The notes below the pieces were generated by a model that was not told the origin of the DNA, made no database searches, and was given only the letters and a program-made list of their open reading frames with translations. Both the position numbers and the translations under genes were made by a program. Of a stretch of DNA of 64,000 nt, positions 1 through 9,609 are shown in pieces (position 1 is the first letter of the stretch; every line of letters starts with the position of its first letter). This DNA comes from an uncultured Pelagibacteraceae bacterium (GTDB lineage: Bacteria; Pseudomonadota; Alphaproteobacteria; Pelagibacterales; Pelagibacteraceae): the NCBI GenBank assembly GCA_902569185.1, contig CACFTH010000001.1:72001-136000 (forward strand), written 5' to 3'.

Positions 1-720
1 TGCTTCCTCTAATCTGTGTAAATATTCATCTAATTCTTTTTTAGAACTCCAACAGGTTCCGTAAATTCTTTGTAGCATTTCATTGTTTGAATCTCCTCTC
101 CAATAAGCACCAGAAACTTTTGTTAATTTAAAAGCTTTACCTATTTTTCCTGATGAAACTAAATGTGGGCCTCGGCATAGATCGTGCCAGGTATCTCCAT
201 GGTGGTAAATCGATAATTCTTCATTTTTAGGAATGCTCTCTATAATCTCGGCTTTATACTTTTCACCAATTTTTTTAAAATGTGCTATTGCTTTAGCTCT
301 GTCCCATACTTCACGTTTTGTTTTTACATCTCTGTCGATGATCTCAGACATTTTTTTCTCAATTTTTTTTAGGTCATCTTTTGTAAATGGTTCCTTTCTC
401 GCAAAATCGTAGAAGAAACCATTCTCTATAACAGGACCTATAGTAACTTGTGTTCCTGGAAATAATTCTTGAACAGCCATTGCCATAATGTGCGCTGCAT
501 CGTGTCTGATTACATCTAAACCCTCTTTATCTTTACTAGTTATAATTTTTACAGAGGAATCTTTTTGAATCGAGAAGCTTAAGTCTTTTAACTCTCCATC
601 TACACTTACAATAAGAGCCTGTTTTGAAAGTGATTTACTGATTTTTTCAGCAACCTCATAACCAGTCACATTGCTTTTAAAACTTAATTTTTTTCCGTCT
701 GGTAAAGTAATATTTGGCAT
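1..720 (-). CDS. thrS: Threonyl-tRNA synthetase, N-terminal 240 residues (cut by window edge)
   Basis: Charges tRNA-Thr with threonine in the cytoplasm. Reading leftwards from the ATG at 720-718, the visible part begins MPNITLPDGK, the usual opening of the TGS domain (about residues 1-62). It is followed by the SAD/editing domain with HDAAH at residues 73-77 and the later metal-binding pair in GDTWHDLCRGPH (near residue 177). This is the family's normal N-terminal order; the catalytic class II core lies beyond base 1. It sits 9 bp downstream of the glycosyltransferase gene on the same strand. Nothing looks disrupted. The identification is secure even though the gene is partial. Confidence 0.95.
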   Translation of the reverse strand, partial: MPNITLPDGKKLSFKSNVTGYEVAEKISKSLSKQALIVSVDGELKDLSFSIQKDSSVKIITSKDKEGLDVIRHDAAHIMAMAVQELFPGTQVTIGPVIENGFFYDFARKEPFTKDDLKKIEKKMSEIIDRDVKTKREVWDRAKAIAHFKKIGEKYKAEIIESIPKNEELSIYHHGDTWHDLCRGPHLVSSGKIGKAFKLTKVSGAYWRGDSNNEMLQRIYGTCWSSKKELDEYLHRLEEA

Positions 721-729
721 TTAATATTT

Positions 730-1884
730 TTATTTTAACAATTTCTTATACTCTGTAAATGTTGATTGGCACATTTTTTCTACATCAAATTTTATCAATA
801 TATTTTTCCTACCCTCATTTCCAATCGATTGCAACTTGTCTTTATCCATTTCAATAATATAGTTCAAATTTTGTGCAAGAGAATTTGGATCGCCATTTTT
901 AAATAAAAATCCTGATTTACCATTAATTATAGTCTCTTTTGATCCACCTAAATCACTTGCTAGAATTGGTTTTTCCATTGCTTGTGCCTCTACTGCAACT
1001 CTACCAAAAGCTTCTGGCTCTATTGATGAAGATACAATTACGTCTGAACTTTTGTAAGCAACAGGCATTTCTTCACAAAAGCTTAAAAAAACTACATTTT
1101 CTTTTAATCGATATTGATCAACCATTGAAATTAGTTTTTTAAAAAAAACTTTACGGCCTTGATGTGAACCCAATATTACAGCCTTAAAATTTGTTTTATA
1201 ATATTTTGTTTTCAATAATTTTAAAGCTTCTAAAAACATTTCTTGACCTTTCCACTTGGTCAATCGTCCAGGTAAAAGTATTTTAAAGGTGTGAATGTCT
1301 AATTTTAATGTGGAATTAAATCTATCAACTTTTTCTTCAGTGACATTTAATTTATTAAAATAGTCAATATTTATACCTCTAAATATAACTAACAATTTTT
1401 TGTTTTTTCTTAAAAGATTACTATAATTACTGTGTATATGGTCAAAAATAAAATTGGATCCAGCAATAATAAGCTCAGATCTAAGCATAATTGAGTTATA
1501 AAATTTTTTAATTTTGCTTTTAAAATTGTATGTACCATGAAAAGTAGTAACAAATTTTCTCCTTGTTAAAAGATTTGCTAACCAACAAGACCATGCGGGC
1601 GCTCTACTTCGAGCATGAATAATATCAATGTTTAAAGTAAATATTACAACTAATAGAATTATTGCATTAATTATCATTAGCAGAGGGTTCTTTGAATGAA
1701 CTGGTAGCCTAATAACCTTCACTTTATTTTTTTTAATAAATTTTAGTAATGGTCCTCCACTTGTAACTATGTAAGATTTACAATCTTTCTCGGCTAAATA
1801 ATGAGCAAGGTCATAACAACCTGTCTCTGCGCCGCCATAACCTAGTCTTGGAATTACTTGTAAAACTTTTATTTTAGATGACAT
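730..1884 (-). CDS. GT4-family glycosyltransferase (GT-B fold)
   Basis: Transfers a sugar from a nucleotide-sugar donor, probably onto a lipopolysaccharide or other envelope glycan at the inner face of the membrane; the acceptor cannot be read from sequence. The 384-residue protein has the N-terminal glycine-rich GT-B motif (PRLGYGGAET near residues 12-21) and a C-terminal donor-binding domain with the EX7E retaining motif, E291 and E299, inside EAFGRVAVEAQA. There is no signal peptide. It is 9 bp upstream of thrS on the same strand and diverges from the hydrolase at 1929 across only 44 bp. The family is clear; the exact substrate is unknown. Confidence 0.85.
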   Translation of the reverse strand: MSSKIKVLQVIPRLGYGGAETGCYDLAHYLAEKDCKSYIVTSGGPLLKFIKKNKVKVIRLPVHSKNPLLMIINAIILLVVIFTLNIDIIHARSRAPAWSCWLANLLTRRKFVTTFHGTYNFKSKIKKFYNSIMLRSELIIAGSNFIFDHIHSNYSNLLRKNKKLLVIFRGINIDYFNKLNVTEEKVDRFNSTLKLDIHTFKILLPGRLTKWKGQEMFLEALKLLKTKYYKTNFKAVILGSHQGRKVFFKKLISMVDQYRLKENVVFLSFCEEMPVAYKSSDVIVSSSIEPEAFGRVAVEAQAMEKPILASDLGGSKETIINGKSGFLFKNGDPNSLAQNLNYIIEMDKDKLQSIGNEGRKNILIKFDVEKMCQSTFTEYKKLLK

Positions 1885-1928
1885 ATTATCAAAGATATAT
1901 AATAACAGATTAATAAGAAAAATTTTAT

Positions 1929-2684
1929 ATGAAAAAATACAACTACATTAGATTGTCAAAAACAAAAAAACTCAGATATATGGGCAATTTTTTCAAAAAA
2001 AAACTGTATATAATTTTTTTGCCTGGTTTTATGTCAAATATTGAAGGTGAGAAACCTAAAGCTTTTAAGAGATACGCGGTGAAAAAAAAATTAGGTTTTT
2101 TAACTTTAGATTACTCAGGTCATGGTAAATCCTCAGGAAAATTTACTAAAGGAAATATTAGTCAATGGTCAAATGATACAAAAATTTTGATTAGAAGATT
2201 TATTAAAAAAAATAACTTTATTATGATTGGTTCAAGTATGGGATCTTGGATAGCATTAAATCAATTTAAATATTTTAAAAATCAAATTAGGGGTTTTATT
2301 GGAATTGGCTCAGCTCCAGAATTTTTAGAAAGATTAATGTGGAGAAAATTTCCAAAGAAAGTAAAAAAAGAGATTAAACTTAAGGGGGTCAGTCATATTA
2401 AAAATGGTGATTATGAATACCCAATTACTTATCAGATAATTAAAGACGGTAGGAAAAATAAGGTTTTTTCAAAAAAGATCAATTCTAAAATTGTTGTAAC
2501 TATGTTTCATGGACAAAAAGATGAAGCTGTACCAGTTTCTTTTTCAAGAAAAGTATTATCTGTTTTTACAAAGGCAAAAAAAAGAATGGTGGTTATTAAA
2601 AATGGAGATCATAGTTTATCAAATAAACTGAGTATAAATAAAATTTTAAAAGAATTAGACAGCTTTAGAAATACTATCCTTTAA
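1929..2684 (+). CDS. Alpha/beta hydrolase (serine hydrolase)
   Basis: A 251-residue cytoplasmic serine hydrolase with no signal peptide. The nucleophile elbow GSSMG gives Ser103. An aspartate in HGQKDEAVP (Asp198) and a histidine in KNGDHSL (His228) complete the catalytic triad in the right order. LPGF (about 31-34) would form the oxyanion region and DYSGHGKSSG follows near residue 61. The layout matches small esterases/acyl hydrolases with a BAAT/BD-FAE-like core; substrate unknown. The protein is very lysine-rich. Its last 30 bases overlap the last 30 bases of gltB on the opposite strand, so the two genes converge tail to tail with no room for a separate terminator. Confidence 0.75.
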   Translation: MKKYNYIRLSKTKKLRYMGNFFKKKLYIIFLPGFMSNIEGEKPKAFKRYAVKKKLGFLTLDYSGHGKSSGKFTKGNISQWSNDTKILIRRFIKKNNFIMIGSSMGSWIALNQFKYFKNQIRGFIGIGSAPEFLERLMWRKFPKKVKKEIKLKGVSHIKNGDYEYPITYQIIKDGRKNKVFSKKINSKIVVTMFHGQKDEAVPVSFSRKVLSVFTKAKKRMVVIKNGDHSLSNKLSINKILKELDSFRNTIL

Positions 2685-5600
2685 TGTGATTGGATTTTCA
2701 AGTTTATCTAACATTTCTAGAGGACAAACTTGTTTAAAATTGTTTATTTCGTTTTCGAAATCATTTAGAATTTCCTTAGCAATAACAGACTCTGTCTCTT
2801 TTAGGTGATCTTGAATTAAAGACTTTAATTTTTCTTTCCAATATTTAGTCTCTGGTTTTTGCCAAGTAACTGAAGCGGGATTTACAAAGTTCTCAAAAGT
2901 ATTTTCTGGATCATATATAAAAGCCATTCCCCCAGTCATACCTGCTCCAAAATTATCTCCGATGCTTCCAAGTATTACTATATTTCCACCGGTCATATAT
3001 TCACATCCATTTGAGTCACATCCTTCTACTATCGCAGTTCCTCCAGAATTACGAACAGCAAACCTTTCTCCTGCTTTACCAGCTGCGAATAATTTGCCCG
3101 ATGTTGCTCCATATAAAACTGTATTTCCTATAATTGTGTTTTCTTTTGTCTTTAACCTATTAATTTTAGATGGAACAACAACAATTTTGCCGCCAGATAA
3201 TCCTTTAGCAACATAGTCGTTTGCATCTCCAAATATTTTTAATGAAATAGATTTTGATAAAAAAGCTCCTAATGACTGACCTGCAGAACCATTTAGATTT
3301 ATTTGGATTAAATCACTATTAAGTTTGTTTTTAAATTTTTCAAAAATATAGTGTGAAAGCTTTGTTCCTACTGCTCTATCCGTATTTTTTATATTTCCTT
3401 CATATGAAATTTTTTCTTTATTGTTAATTTTATCTTTTATTTTTGACCAAACATTTTCATCAATATTGTTATCAGGTACTTTGTTTATCAACTTATTGTC
3501 TGAGAACCTGTTGTGGTTTCCTGGATCTGTTTGAACTAATAATGGATTTAAATCTAGATCATCTAGGTTTGGAGAACCTCTGCTTACCTGAGCCAGAAGA
3601 TCCGTTCTACCAATTATATCTTTTAAATTTTTAAATCCAAGTGAAGCAAGAATTTCTCTAACTTCCATTGCAACGAAATTAAAAAAGTTAACAACTTTTT
3701 CAGGTGTTCCGGTAAATTTTTTTCTAAGTTCTTCATCTTGAGTACAAACACCAACAGGGCAAGTATTTGAATGACACTGTCTTACCATTATACAACCCAT
3801 GGCTATTAATGAGGAAGTTCCCATTCCAAACTCTTCAGCACCCATCATTGCTGCCATTACGACGTCCCTTCCGGTTTTTAATCCTCCGTCAGTACGAAGT
3901 GTAACTTGCTGTCTTAATTTATTTAAAGTTAAAATTTGATTTGCTTCTGTCAAACCCATTTCCCATGGTATTCCGGCATACTTTACACTTGTTTGTGGGC
4001 TCGCTCCTGTTCCACCTGAATGACCCGATATTAAAATCACATCAGCTTTTGCTTTTGCAACTCCAGCTGCAATAGTTCCTATTCCAGTTGAAGCAACAAG
4101 TTTAACACCTACTCTCGCTTTAGGATTGATTTGTTTTAAATCGTAAATGAGTTGAGCTAAATCCTCTATAGAATAAATATCATGATGTGGTGGAGGAGAA
4201 ATTAATGTTACACCTTTTGTAGAGTGTCTTAGTCTTGCAATATCTTTTGTGACTTTAAATCCTGGAAGCTGTCCACCTTCTCCTGGCTTAGCACCTTGTG
4301 CAATTTTAATTTCAATTTCACTACAATTATTTAAGTATTCTATTGTCACCCCAAATCTTGCAGAGGCAACTTGTTTAACTTTAGAATTTGCTGAATCACC
4401 GTTTTCAAGCACTTTAAATCTTCTAGAATCCTCACCACCTTCACCACTACAGGAAGCTCCTTTAATTCTGTTCATTCCAATTGCTAAAGTTTCATGTGCT
4501 TCTTCTGATAATGCGCCATGAGACATACTTCCACTACCAAACCTTTTCATTATTTCCTCTACTGGTTCAACCTCATCAATATTTATTGGATCATTTTTCT
4601 TTTTAAATTCTAGTAAATCTCTTAAATTTATTGGTGTTAAATTATGAATGCCTGCTGAATATTTTTTATACTGCTCATATGATTTAACACCAACAGAATG
4701 TTGTAAAAGATGTATAAGGCTTCCTTGTAATTGATGGTCTTCACCAGATTTTCTATATTTATATAAACCGCCAATTGGTAGAACCGTAACATTTTTTTGA
4801 TAAGCTTTTTTGTGAAGTTCTTTTATTTTATTTTCTATACCCGATACTCCAATACCTGAAATTCTAGAAAACATTCCTGGAAAATAATCTGCAACAATAG
4901 CTCTACTTAAACCTACAGCTTCAAAATTACATCCACCTCTGTAGGAGCTTAATACAGAAATTCCCATTTTCGACATGATTTTTAATAGACCATTATTAAT
5001 AGATTTTTTAAATCTATCTACACAAGCATTAAAATCTAACTTTCCAAATAATTTTTTTGTATATCTTTGGTAAATACTATCTATAGCAAGGTAAGGATTT
5101 ATAGTTGTTGCTCCTACTCCAAGCAGAACAGCAAATGAATGCGTATCCATAGCTTCTGCAGTTTGAACATTAATTGACGAATAACCTCTTAATCCATGTT
5201 TGACTAAATTTGAATGGACGGCTCCTACCGCTAAAACCATTGGTACAATAGCTTTTTTTTCGGATATTTTTTGATCTGAAAGTATAAGATGATTTATACC
5301 CTCTCTAACTGAAATTTCAGCTTCTGATCTTATTTCTTCCAGCCTATCTTTCAGAGATTTACTTACATCAAATGTGCAATCAATAATTTTTATTTTAGTG
5401 GAAAAATGGCTTTTAAATTTTTTAAATTCTGAGTTTGTTAAAATAGGACTGTCTAAAACGTAAATATTTTCTTTTGTAAAATTGTCAAAGTCTAAAATGT
5501 TACCTAAGTTTCCAAATCTTGTTTTAAGGCTCATAACTTTATTTTCCCTTAAGGAGTCTATTGGTGGGTTAGTAACTTGGCTGAAGTTCTGTCTAAAATA

Positions 5601-7151
5601 ATGCGTAATCGGTCTATAATGATTTGATAATACAGCAACAGGAGTATCATCTCCCATTGAACCAGTAGCTTCTTTTGCTTCTTCTGCCATTGGGTGAAGA
5701 ATAAGCTCTAAATCCTCTATGCTGTATCCGGAAATAAATTGTCTTTGTCTTAGTTCCTCGCTTTGAAAATTTGGGAACTCATTTTTTGTACCAAGTTTTT
5801 TATCAAAATGCACAACTTGCTTATGAAACTTTGTAAAATCTTTAGCTAAATAATCTTTTATATCTTTATCCTTAAAAATTTTACCTGATTTTAGATCAAC
5901 AGCAATTAGTTGACCAGGTCCTAGCCTTCCTTTTTCTATGATATTCTCTTCTGGAATAGAAACCATTCCTGTTTCAGAACCTGCAAATAATAAATTGTCC
6001 GACGTAATAGAATATCTTAAAGGTCTTAATCCGTTTCTGTCTGTTGCTGCTATTGCCCATTTACTGTCAGTTGCACAAATTGCAGCTGGTCCATCCCATG
6101 GTTCGATGGTGCTGTTTAGAACATCAAAGAGTTGTTGATGTGCTTTTGGTAAAATTTTACTTCTCTTAGACCATGCATCTGGCATCATCATTAATTTGAT
6201 TAGTGGAACTGATTTTCCAGAATGAATAAGTAGTTCAAAAACATTGTCTAAAGCTGCAGAGTCTGAATTACCGGGAGTTATAACGGGTTTTAAATCATCT
6301 ACATTTTTAAATAGTTCACTCGACATATCCTGTTCATGAATTTTCATCCAATTTATATTTCCTTTTAAGGTATTAATTTCTCCATTGTGGGCCAATGATC
6401 TGAAAGGTTGAGCTAATTTCCAACTTGGGAATGTATTTGTTGAAAATCTTTGGTGGAAAATTGAAAATCTAGAAATAAATCTTTTGTCCTTTAAATCTGG
6501 ATAAAAATCCGACAGGGCTTCAGCCAAAAACATGCCTTTATAAACAATCGATCTTGAACTCAAGGAGCATATATAAAAATCGTTAATTTGCTCATTTCTA
6601 GTCTGTTTAAGAATTTTTTTTCTAACTACATAAAGTGATCTTTCTAATTCGTTTCTTTCTTTTTTCTTATTGGACTTAAAAATAATTTGTGTAATTTCTG
6701 GACGGTTTGAATCAGCTGTTTTTCCCAGAACATCTGGATTTACTGGAACTTGTCTCCAGCCATATATATAAAAATCATTTTCTAATAAATTTCTTTCTAC
6801 TAATGCTTTGCTACGTTCTTGAGATGAATAGTCTGTTCTTGGTAAGAAAATCATTCCAACACAAATATCACCTTCTGTATGTTTGTGACCTGTATCTTCT
6901 ATTTTTTCTTGAAAAAAATCTTTTGGAATTTCAAAGCTAATACCGGCACCATCTCCTGATTTCCCATCGGCATCAACTGCTCCCCGGTGCCATACTGCTT
7001 TCAAAGCCTCAATACCATACTCAACAACTTTCCGACTTTTTTTACCATCAAGAGAAGCTATTAAACCAACTCCGCATGCATCATGCTCCATGTTTGTAGA
7101 ATAAGAAAAGTTTTTTTGTAATATTTCTTTGTTCTTTTTATATAGCTTCAT
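2655..7151 (-). CDS. gltB: Glutamate synthase large (alpha) subunit
   Basis: Converts 2-oxoglutarate and glutamine to two glutamates, the main ammonium-assimilation route with glutamine synthetase. The 1498-residue length is that of bacterial GltB. A 25-residue propeptide precedes Cys26 in DACGVGL, which becomes the N-terminal nucleophile of the class II glutaminase domain. The FMN-binding synthase domain follows, with the [3Fe-4S] cysteines in CHSNTCPVGVC near residue 1120, then the GXGXG beta-helix domain (EGCDSNGCEYMTGG region). The start overlaps the gltD stop by 4 bp (ATGA), so it is translationally coupled as the second gene of a gltD-gltB operon. The C-terminus overlaps the convergent hydrolase. 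Confidence 0.98.
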   Translation of the reverse strand: MKLYKKNKEILQKNFSYSTNMEHDACGVGLIASLDGKKSRKVVEYGIEALKAVWHRGAVDADGKSGDGAGISFEIPKDFFQEKIEDTGHKHTEGDICVGMIFLPRTDYSSQERSKALVERNLLENDFYIYGWRQVPVNPDVLGKTADSNRPEITQIIFKSNKKKERNELERSLYVVRKKILKQTRNEQINDFYICSLSSRSIVYKGMFLAEALSDFYPDLKDKRFISRFSIFHQRFSTNTFPSWKLAQPFRSLAHNGEINTLKGNINWMKIHEQDMSSELFKNVDDLKPVITPGNSDSAALDNVFELLIHSGKSVPLIKLMMMPDAWSKRSKILPKAHQQLFDVLNSTIEPWDGPAAICATDSKWAIAATDRNGLRPLRYSITSDNLLFAGSETGMVSIPEENIIEKGRLGPGQLIAVDLKSGKIFKDKDIKDYLAKDFTKFHKQVVHFDKKLGTKNEFPNFQSEELRQRQFISGYSIEDLELILHPMAEEAKEATGSMGDDTPVAVLSNHYRPITHYFRQNFSQVTNPPIDSLRENKVMSLKTRFGNLGNILDFDNFTKENIYVLDSPILTNSEFKKFKSHFSTKIKIIDCTFDVSKSLKDRLEEIRSEAEISVREGINHLILSDQKISEKKAIVPMVLAVGAVHSNLVKHGLRGYSSINVQTAEAMDTHSFAVLLGVGATTINPYLAIDSIYQRYTKKLFGKLDFNACVDRFKKSINNGLLKIMSKMGISVLSSYRGGCNFEAVGLSRAIVADYFPGMFSRISGIGVSGIENKIKELHKKAYQKNVTVLPIGGLYKYRKSGEDHQLQGSLIHLLQHSVGVKSYEQYKKYSAGIHNLTPINLRDLLEFKKKNDPINIDEVEPVEEIMKRFGSGSMSHGALSEEAHETLAIGMNRIKGASCSGEGGEDSRRFKVLENGDSANSKVKQVASARFGVTIEYLNNCSEIEIKIAQGAKPGEGGQLPGFKVTKDIARLRHSTKGVTLISPPPHHDIYSIEDLAQLIYDLKQINPKARVGVKLVASTGIGTIAAGVAKAKADVILISGHSGGTGASPQTSVKYAGIPWEMGLTEANQILTLNKLRQQVTLRTDGGLKTGRDVVMAAMMGAEEFGMGTSSLIAMGCIMVRQCHSNTCPVGVCTQDEELRKKFTGTPEKVVNFFNFVAMEVREILASLGFKNLKDIIGRTDLLAQVSRGSPNLDDLDLNPLLVQTDPGNHNRFSDNKLINKVPDNNIDENVWSKIKDKINNKEKISYEGNIKNTDRAVGTKLSHYIFEKFKNKLNSDLIQINLNGSAGQSLGAFLSKSISLKIFGDANDYVAKGLSGGKIVVVPSKINRLKTKENTIIGNTVLYGATSGKLFAAGKAGERFAVRNSGGTAIVEGCDSNGCEYMTGGNIVILGSIGDNFGAGMTGGMAFIYDPENTFENFVNPASVTWQKPETKYWKEKLKSLIQDHLKETESVIAKEILNDFENEINNFKQVCPLEMLDKLENPITLKDSISKAV

Positions 7152-8587
7152 GCTGCTTCCGTTTTTTTTGCTAGTTGTGAATTTAGATATTTTTCAATTT
7201 CTGTAGCTGCATCTCTGCCATCTCTAATTGCCCAAACGACTAGCGAAGCCCCTCTAACTATATCTCCAGCTGCAAAGACTCCTGGTAAATTGGTCTGCAT
7301 TGTTTTAAGGTCGATTTTTATAGTTCCCCATTTAGAAACAGATAAATCTTCAGAGCCAAAAAGCTTTGGTACATCTTCGGGATCGAAACCAAGTGCTTTA
7401 ATTACAATGTCAGCATCAACTTTATATTCAGAATTTTTAATTGGAACAGGTTTTCTTCTACCTGAGGAGTCTGCTTCACCTAATTCCATTTTTGTCACCT
7501 CAACAGCTTCTACATTATCCTTACCGATAAATCTGTTTGGGTTAGATAGCCAAAGAAAATCAATTCCCTCTTCAATGGCATTGCTCACTTCCCTTGCTGA
7601 ACCAGGCATATTCTCCCTGTCTCTTCTATATAAACATTTTACTGATTTTGCTTTTTGTCTTATAGCCGTTCGCACACAATCCATTGCAGTATCACCACCA
7701 CCTATAACAACAATATTTTTATTTTCTGCATTTAAAGTACCATCATCAAATAATTTAACTTTATCTCCTAAACCTTTTCGATTTGAAGCGGTAAGAAAAT
7801 CCATCGCTGGAAAAATATTTTTCAGATTTTTTCCCTCTATATCAACATCTCTCGCTTTATATACGCCGGTAGCAATTAGTATTGCATCATGTTTTGATTT
7901 TAATTCTTCTAAAGTTGCGTCTCTTCCAACCTCAAAGTTATGTTTAAATTTTATCCCCGAGTCTTTTAAAAGTTTTGTTCTTCGTTCAACTACAAATTTT
8001 TCAAGTTTAAAGTTTGGAATTCCATATATTAGTAATCCACCAGGTCTGTCATATCGGTCGTAAATTGTGATTTTAAACCCAGATTTTCTAAGCTGTTCAG
8101 CACATGCTAATCCTGCTGGACCAGCTCCAATAATTCCTATTGATTGATTTTTCTCTTTTTTTAATTTAATTGGTTTGACCCATCCTTTTTCCCAAGCTGT
8201 TTCTGTAATGTATTTCTCGACCGATCCTATAGTTACTGTTCCATGTCCAGACTGTTCTATTACGCAATTTCCTTCGCATAATCTATCTTGGGGGCAAATT
8301 CTTCCACAAACCTCAGGCATATTATTTGTGCTTTGAGATAATTCATAAGCATCCTCTAATCTTCCCTCTGCGGTTAGCTTTAACCAATCTGGTATGTTGT
8401 TTTGAAGGGGGCAATGAACTTGGCAAAATGGAACACCACATTGCGAGCATCTACTTGATTGTTCTTTAGCCTTATTACTTATAAATTCATCGTAGACTTC
8501 TTTAAAGTCATTCTTCCTGTTATCAGCAGATCTTTTAGGTGGTGATTGCTGACCTATTTTTACAAACTTTAACATTTTTTCTGACAT
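7148..8587 (-). CDS. gltD: Glutamate synthase small (beta) subunit
   Basis: NADPH-oxidising partner of GltB; it passes electrons through FAD and iron-sulfur centres to the large subunit. The 479 residues show two N-terminal cysteine clusters (CSQCGVPFCQVHCP and CGRICPQDRLCEGNC), an FAD dinucleotide motif (GIIGAGPAGLACAE, near residue 150) and a second dinucleotide motif (VVIGGGDTAMDC) for NADPH. The C-terminal GVFAAGDIVRGASLV closes the FAD site. It is the first gene of the operon, coupled to gltB by a 4-bp overlap. A candidate promoter with an inverted repeat lies about 95 bp upstream. Confidence 0.97.
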   Translation of the reverse strand: MSEKMLKFVKIGQQSPPKRSADNRKNDFKEVYDEFISNKAKEQSSRCSQCGVPFCQVHCPLQNNIPDWLKLTAEGRLEDAYELSQSTNNMPEVCGRICPQDRLCEGNCVIEQSGHGTVTIGSVEKYITETAWEKGWVKPIKLKKEKNQSIGIIGAGPAGLACAEQLRKSGFKITIYDRYDRPGGLLIYGIPNFKLEKFVVERRTKLLKDSGIKFKHNFEVGRDATLEELKSKHDAILIATGVYKARDVDIEGKNLKNIFPAMDFLTASNRKGLGDKVKLFDDGTLNAENKNIVVIGGGDTAMDCVRTAIRQKAKSVKCLYRRDRENMPGSAREVSNAIEEGIDFLWLSNPNRFIGKDNVEAVEVTKMELGEADSSGRRKPVPIKNSEYKVDADIVIKALGFDPEDVPKLFGSEDLSVSKWGTIKIDLKTMQTNLPGVFAAGDIVRGASLVVWAIRDGRDAATEIEKYLNSQLAKKTEAA

Positions 8588-8680
8588 GACGTTTTTTTAG
8601 AATAAAAATTTAAGAAATTAAAGACTATTTAGGTAAGTTATATTGACCTTTAATTCAAAAAACCCATGTTTTACTCGTTT

Positions 8681-8708
8681 TTTATATACGCATATCAGCT
8701 ATGCGCAA
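8681..8708 (-). promoter_or_regulatory. Candidate gltDB promoter with inverted repeat in the spacer
   Basis: On the minus strand TTGCGC (8708-8703) and TATAAA (8686-8681) are separated by 16 bp. The spacer holds CGCATA-GCTGA-TATGCG, a perfect 6+6 inverted repeat (8705-8689) that looks like a dimeric regulator site placed to block RNA polymerase. The predicted transcript start is near 8674, leaving a leader of roughly 87 nt before gltD. The rest of the 168-bp divergent gap (8588-8755) holds nothing else convincing. uppP has an AAGGAA about 10 nt before its ATG. Confidence 0.4.
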
Positions 8709-8755
8709 TTTTAATGAACTCTCTAGTTGAATTAAATATAAGGAAATACACATAA

Positions 8756-9520
8756 ATGGAAAATTTTATTCAAATTTTAATCCTATCTATAACACAGGGT
8801 ATTGCTGAATTTCTTCCAGTTAGCTCTTCGGCTCACCTAAATTTAATATCAAAATATTTTGGTATTCAAAATGAATTATTAATAAATGTTTATGCGCACA
8901 TGGGATCTTTACTTGCAGTAATATTTTTCTTTAAGGAGGATATTTTTAATTTTGGAAGGAATAAAAAATTATTTTATAAAATAATTTTGGCATCAATTCC
9001 ATTGTTTGGATTTGGATTTTTAATTTTAAATTATAACTTGATGGATACATTTAGGTCTTTAGAGCTTATAGGTTGGATGACTATAATTTTTGGTATTGTG
9101 CTTTTTATTTCAGATAAATTAAGCCTTAAAAATAGCATTGAAGATAAATTTACGCTTAAAAAGGCTATTTTAATTGGGTTTTTTCAAGTATTAGCTCTTA
9201 TACCTGGTGTAAGCAGATCTGGAATAATAATGACTGGAGCTAGATTTTTAAAATTTAACAGAGAAGATGCTGCCAAGATTTCATTTTTACTTTCAATTCC
9301 AGCGCTTGCAGGTAGCTCGGTATACGGTATTTATAAGATGTTTAATGCAGGAGACTTAATTATAAATATCAACTCAATTATGACGATAGGTTTATCTTTC
9401 ATTTTCTCTTATCTAACAATCAAATACTTATTAATTTACTTAAAGAATTTTAGTTTTAACTTAATTGTTGGATATAGATTAATACTTGGATCAATTATTC
9501 TAGCTACTGTTTATTTATAA
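8756..9520 (+). CDS. uppP: Undecaprenyl-diphosphatase (BacA/UppP family)
   Basis: Integral membrane phosphatase that recycles undecaprenyl diphosphate to the monophosphate carrier used for peptidoglycan and surface glycans. At 254 residues it is close to the family's usual length. It carries both signature motifs: GIAEFLPVSSSAHL near residues 15-28 (catalytic Glu/Ser/His) and PGVSRSG near residue 155. The remainder is a series of hydrophobic helices. It is a single gene reading away from gltD; its last 6 bases overlap the end of the small ORF on the opposite strand at 9515. Confidence 0.96.
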   Translation: MENFIQILILSITQGIAEFLPVSSSAHLNLISKYFGIQNELLINVYAHMGSLLAVIFFFKEDIFNFGRNKKLFYKIILASIPLFGFGFLILNYNLMDTFRSLELIGWMTIIFGIVLFISDKLSLKNSIEDKFTLKKAILIGFFQVLALIPGVSRSGIIMTGARFLKFNREDAAKISFLLSIPALAGSSVYGIYKMFNAGDLIININSIMTIGLSFIFSYLTIKYLLIYLKNFSFNLIVGYRLILGSIILATVYL

Positions 9521-9592
9521 AATCAAGGATAGTACAAATAGCACAGCTAAAACCACAATGAAAAAAACGAATACCGAATTTTGTAGTGACAT
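9515..9592 (-). CDS. Small single-span membrane peptide (25 aa) directly behind tRNA-Arg
   Basis: An ORF of 25 codons, starting ATG at 9592-9590 and ending TAA at 9517-9515. It reads MSLQNSV followed by an unbroken hydrophobic run to ISLEU-type residues (about residues 7-25, mostly Val/Phe/Leu/Ile), so it is one transmembrane helix with a very short N-terminal tail. An excellent ribosome site, AAGGAGA, ends 6 nt before the ATG. The tRNA-Arg 3' CCA lies only 4 nt upstream of that site, so tRNA and peptide probably share one transcript. I do not recognise a family; the strong ribosome site is the main argument that it is translated. It could be a small subunit of a membrane complex, but nothing shows which. 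Confidence 0.55.
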   Translation of the reverse strand: MSLQNSVFVFFIVVLAVLFVLSLIL

Positions 9593-9609
9593 AAAAAATC
9601 TCCTTATTT

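Noticed and set aside
7290-8063. 257-codon open frame antisense to gltD
   Set aside because: gltD has full domain motifs on the other strand. The antisense frame is Ser/Phe/Leu-rich, as expected from the complement of a coding frame.
8666-8755. 29-codon ORF on the plus strand ending one base before the uppP start
   Set aside because: No ribosome site, no clear composition or topology, and it spans the gltDB promoter repeat. The length is within chance for this base composition.
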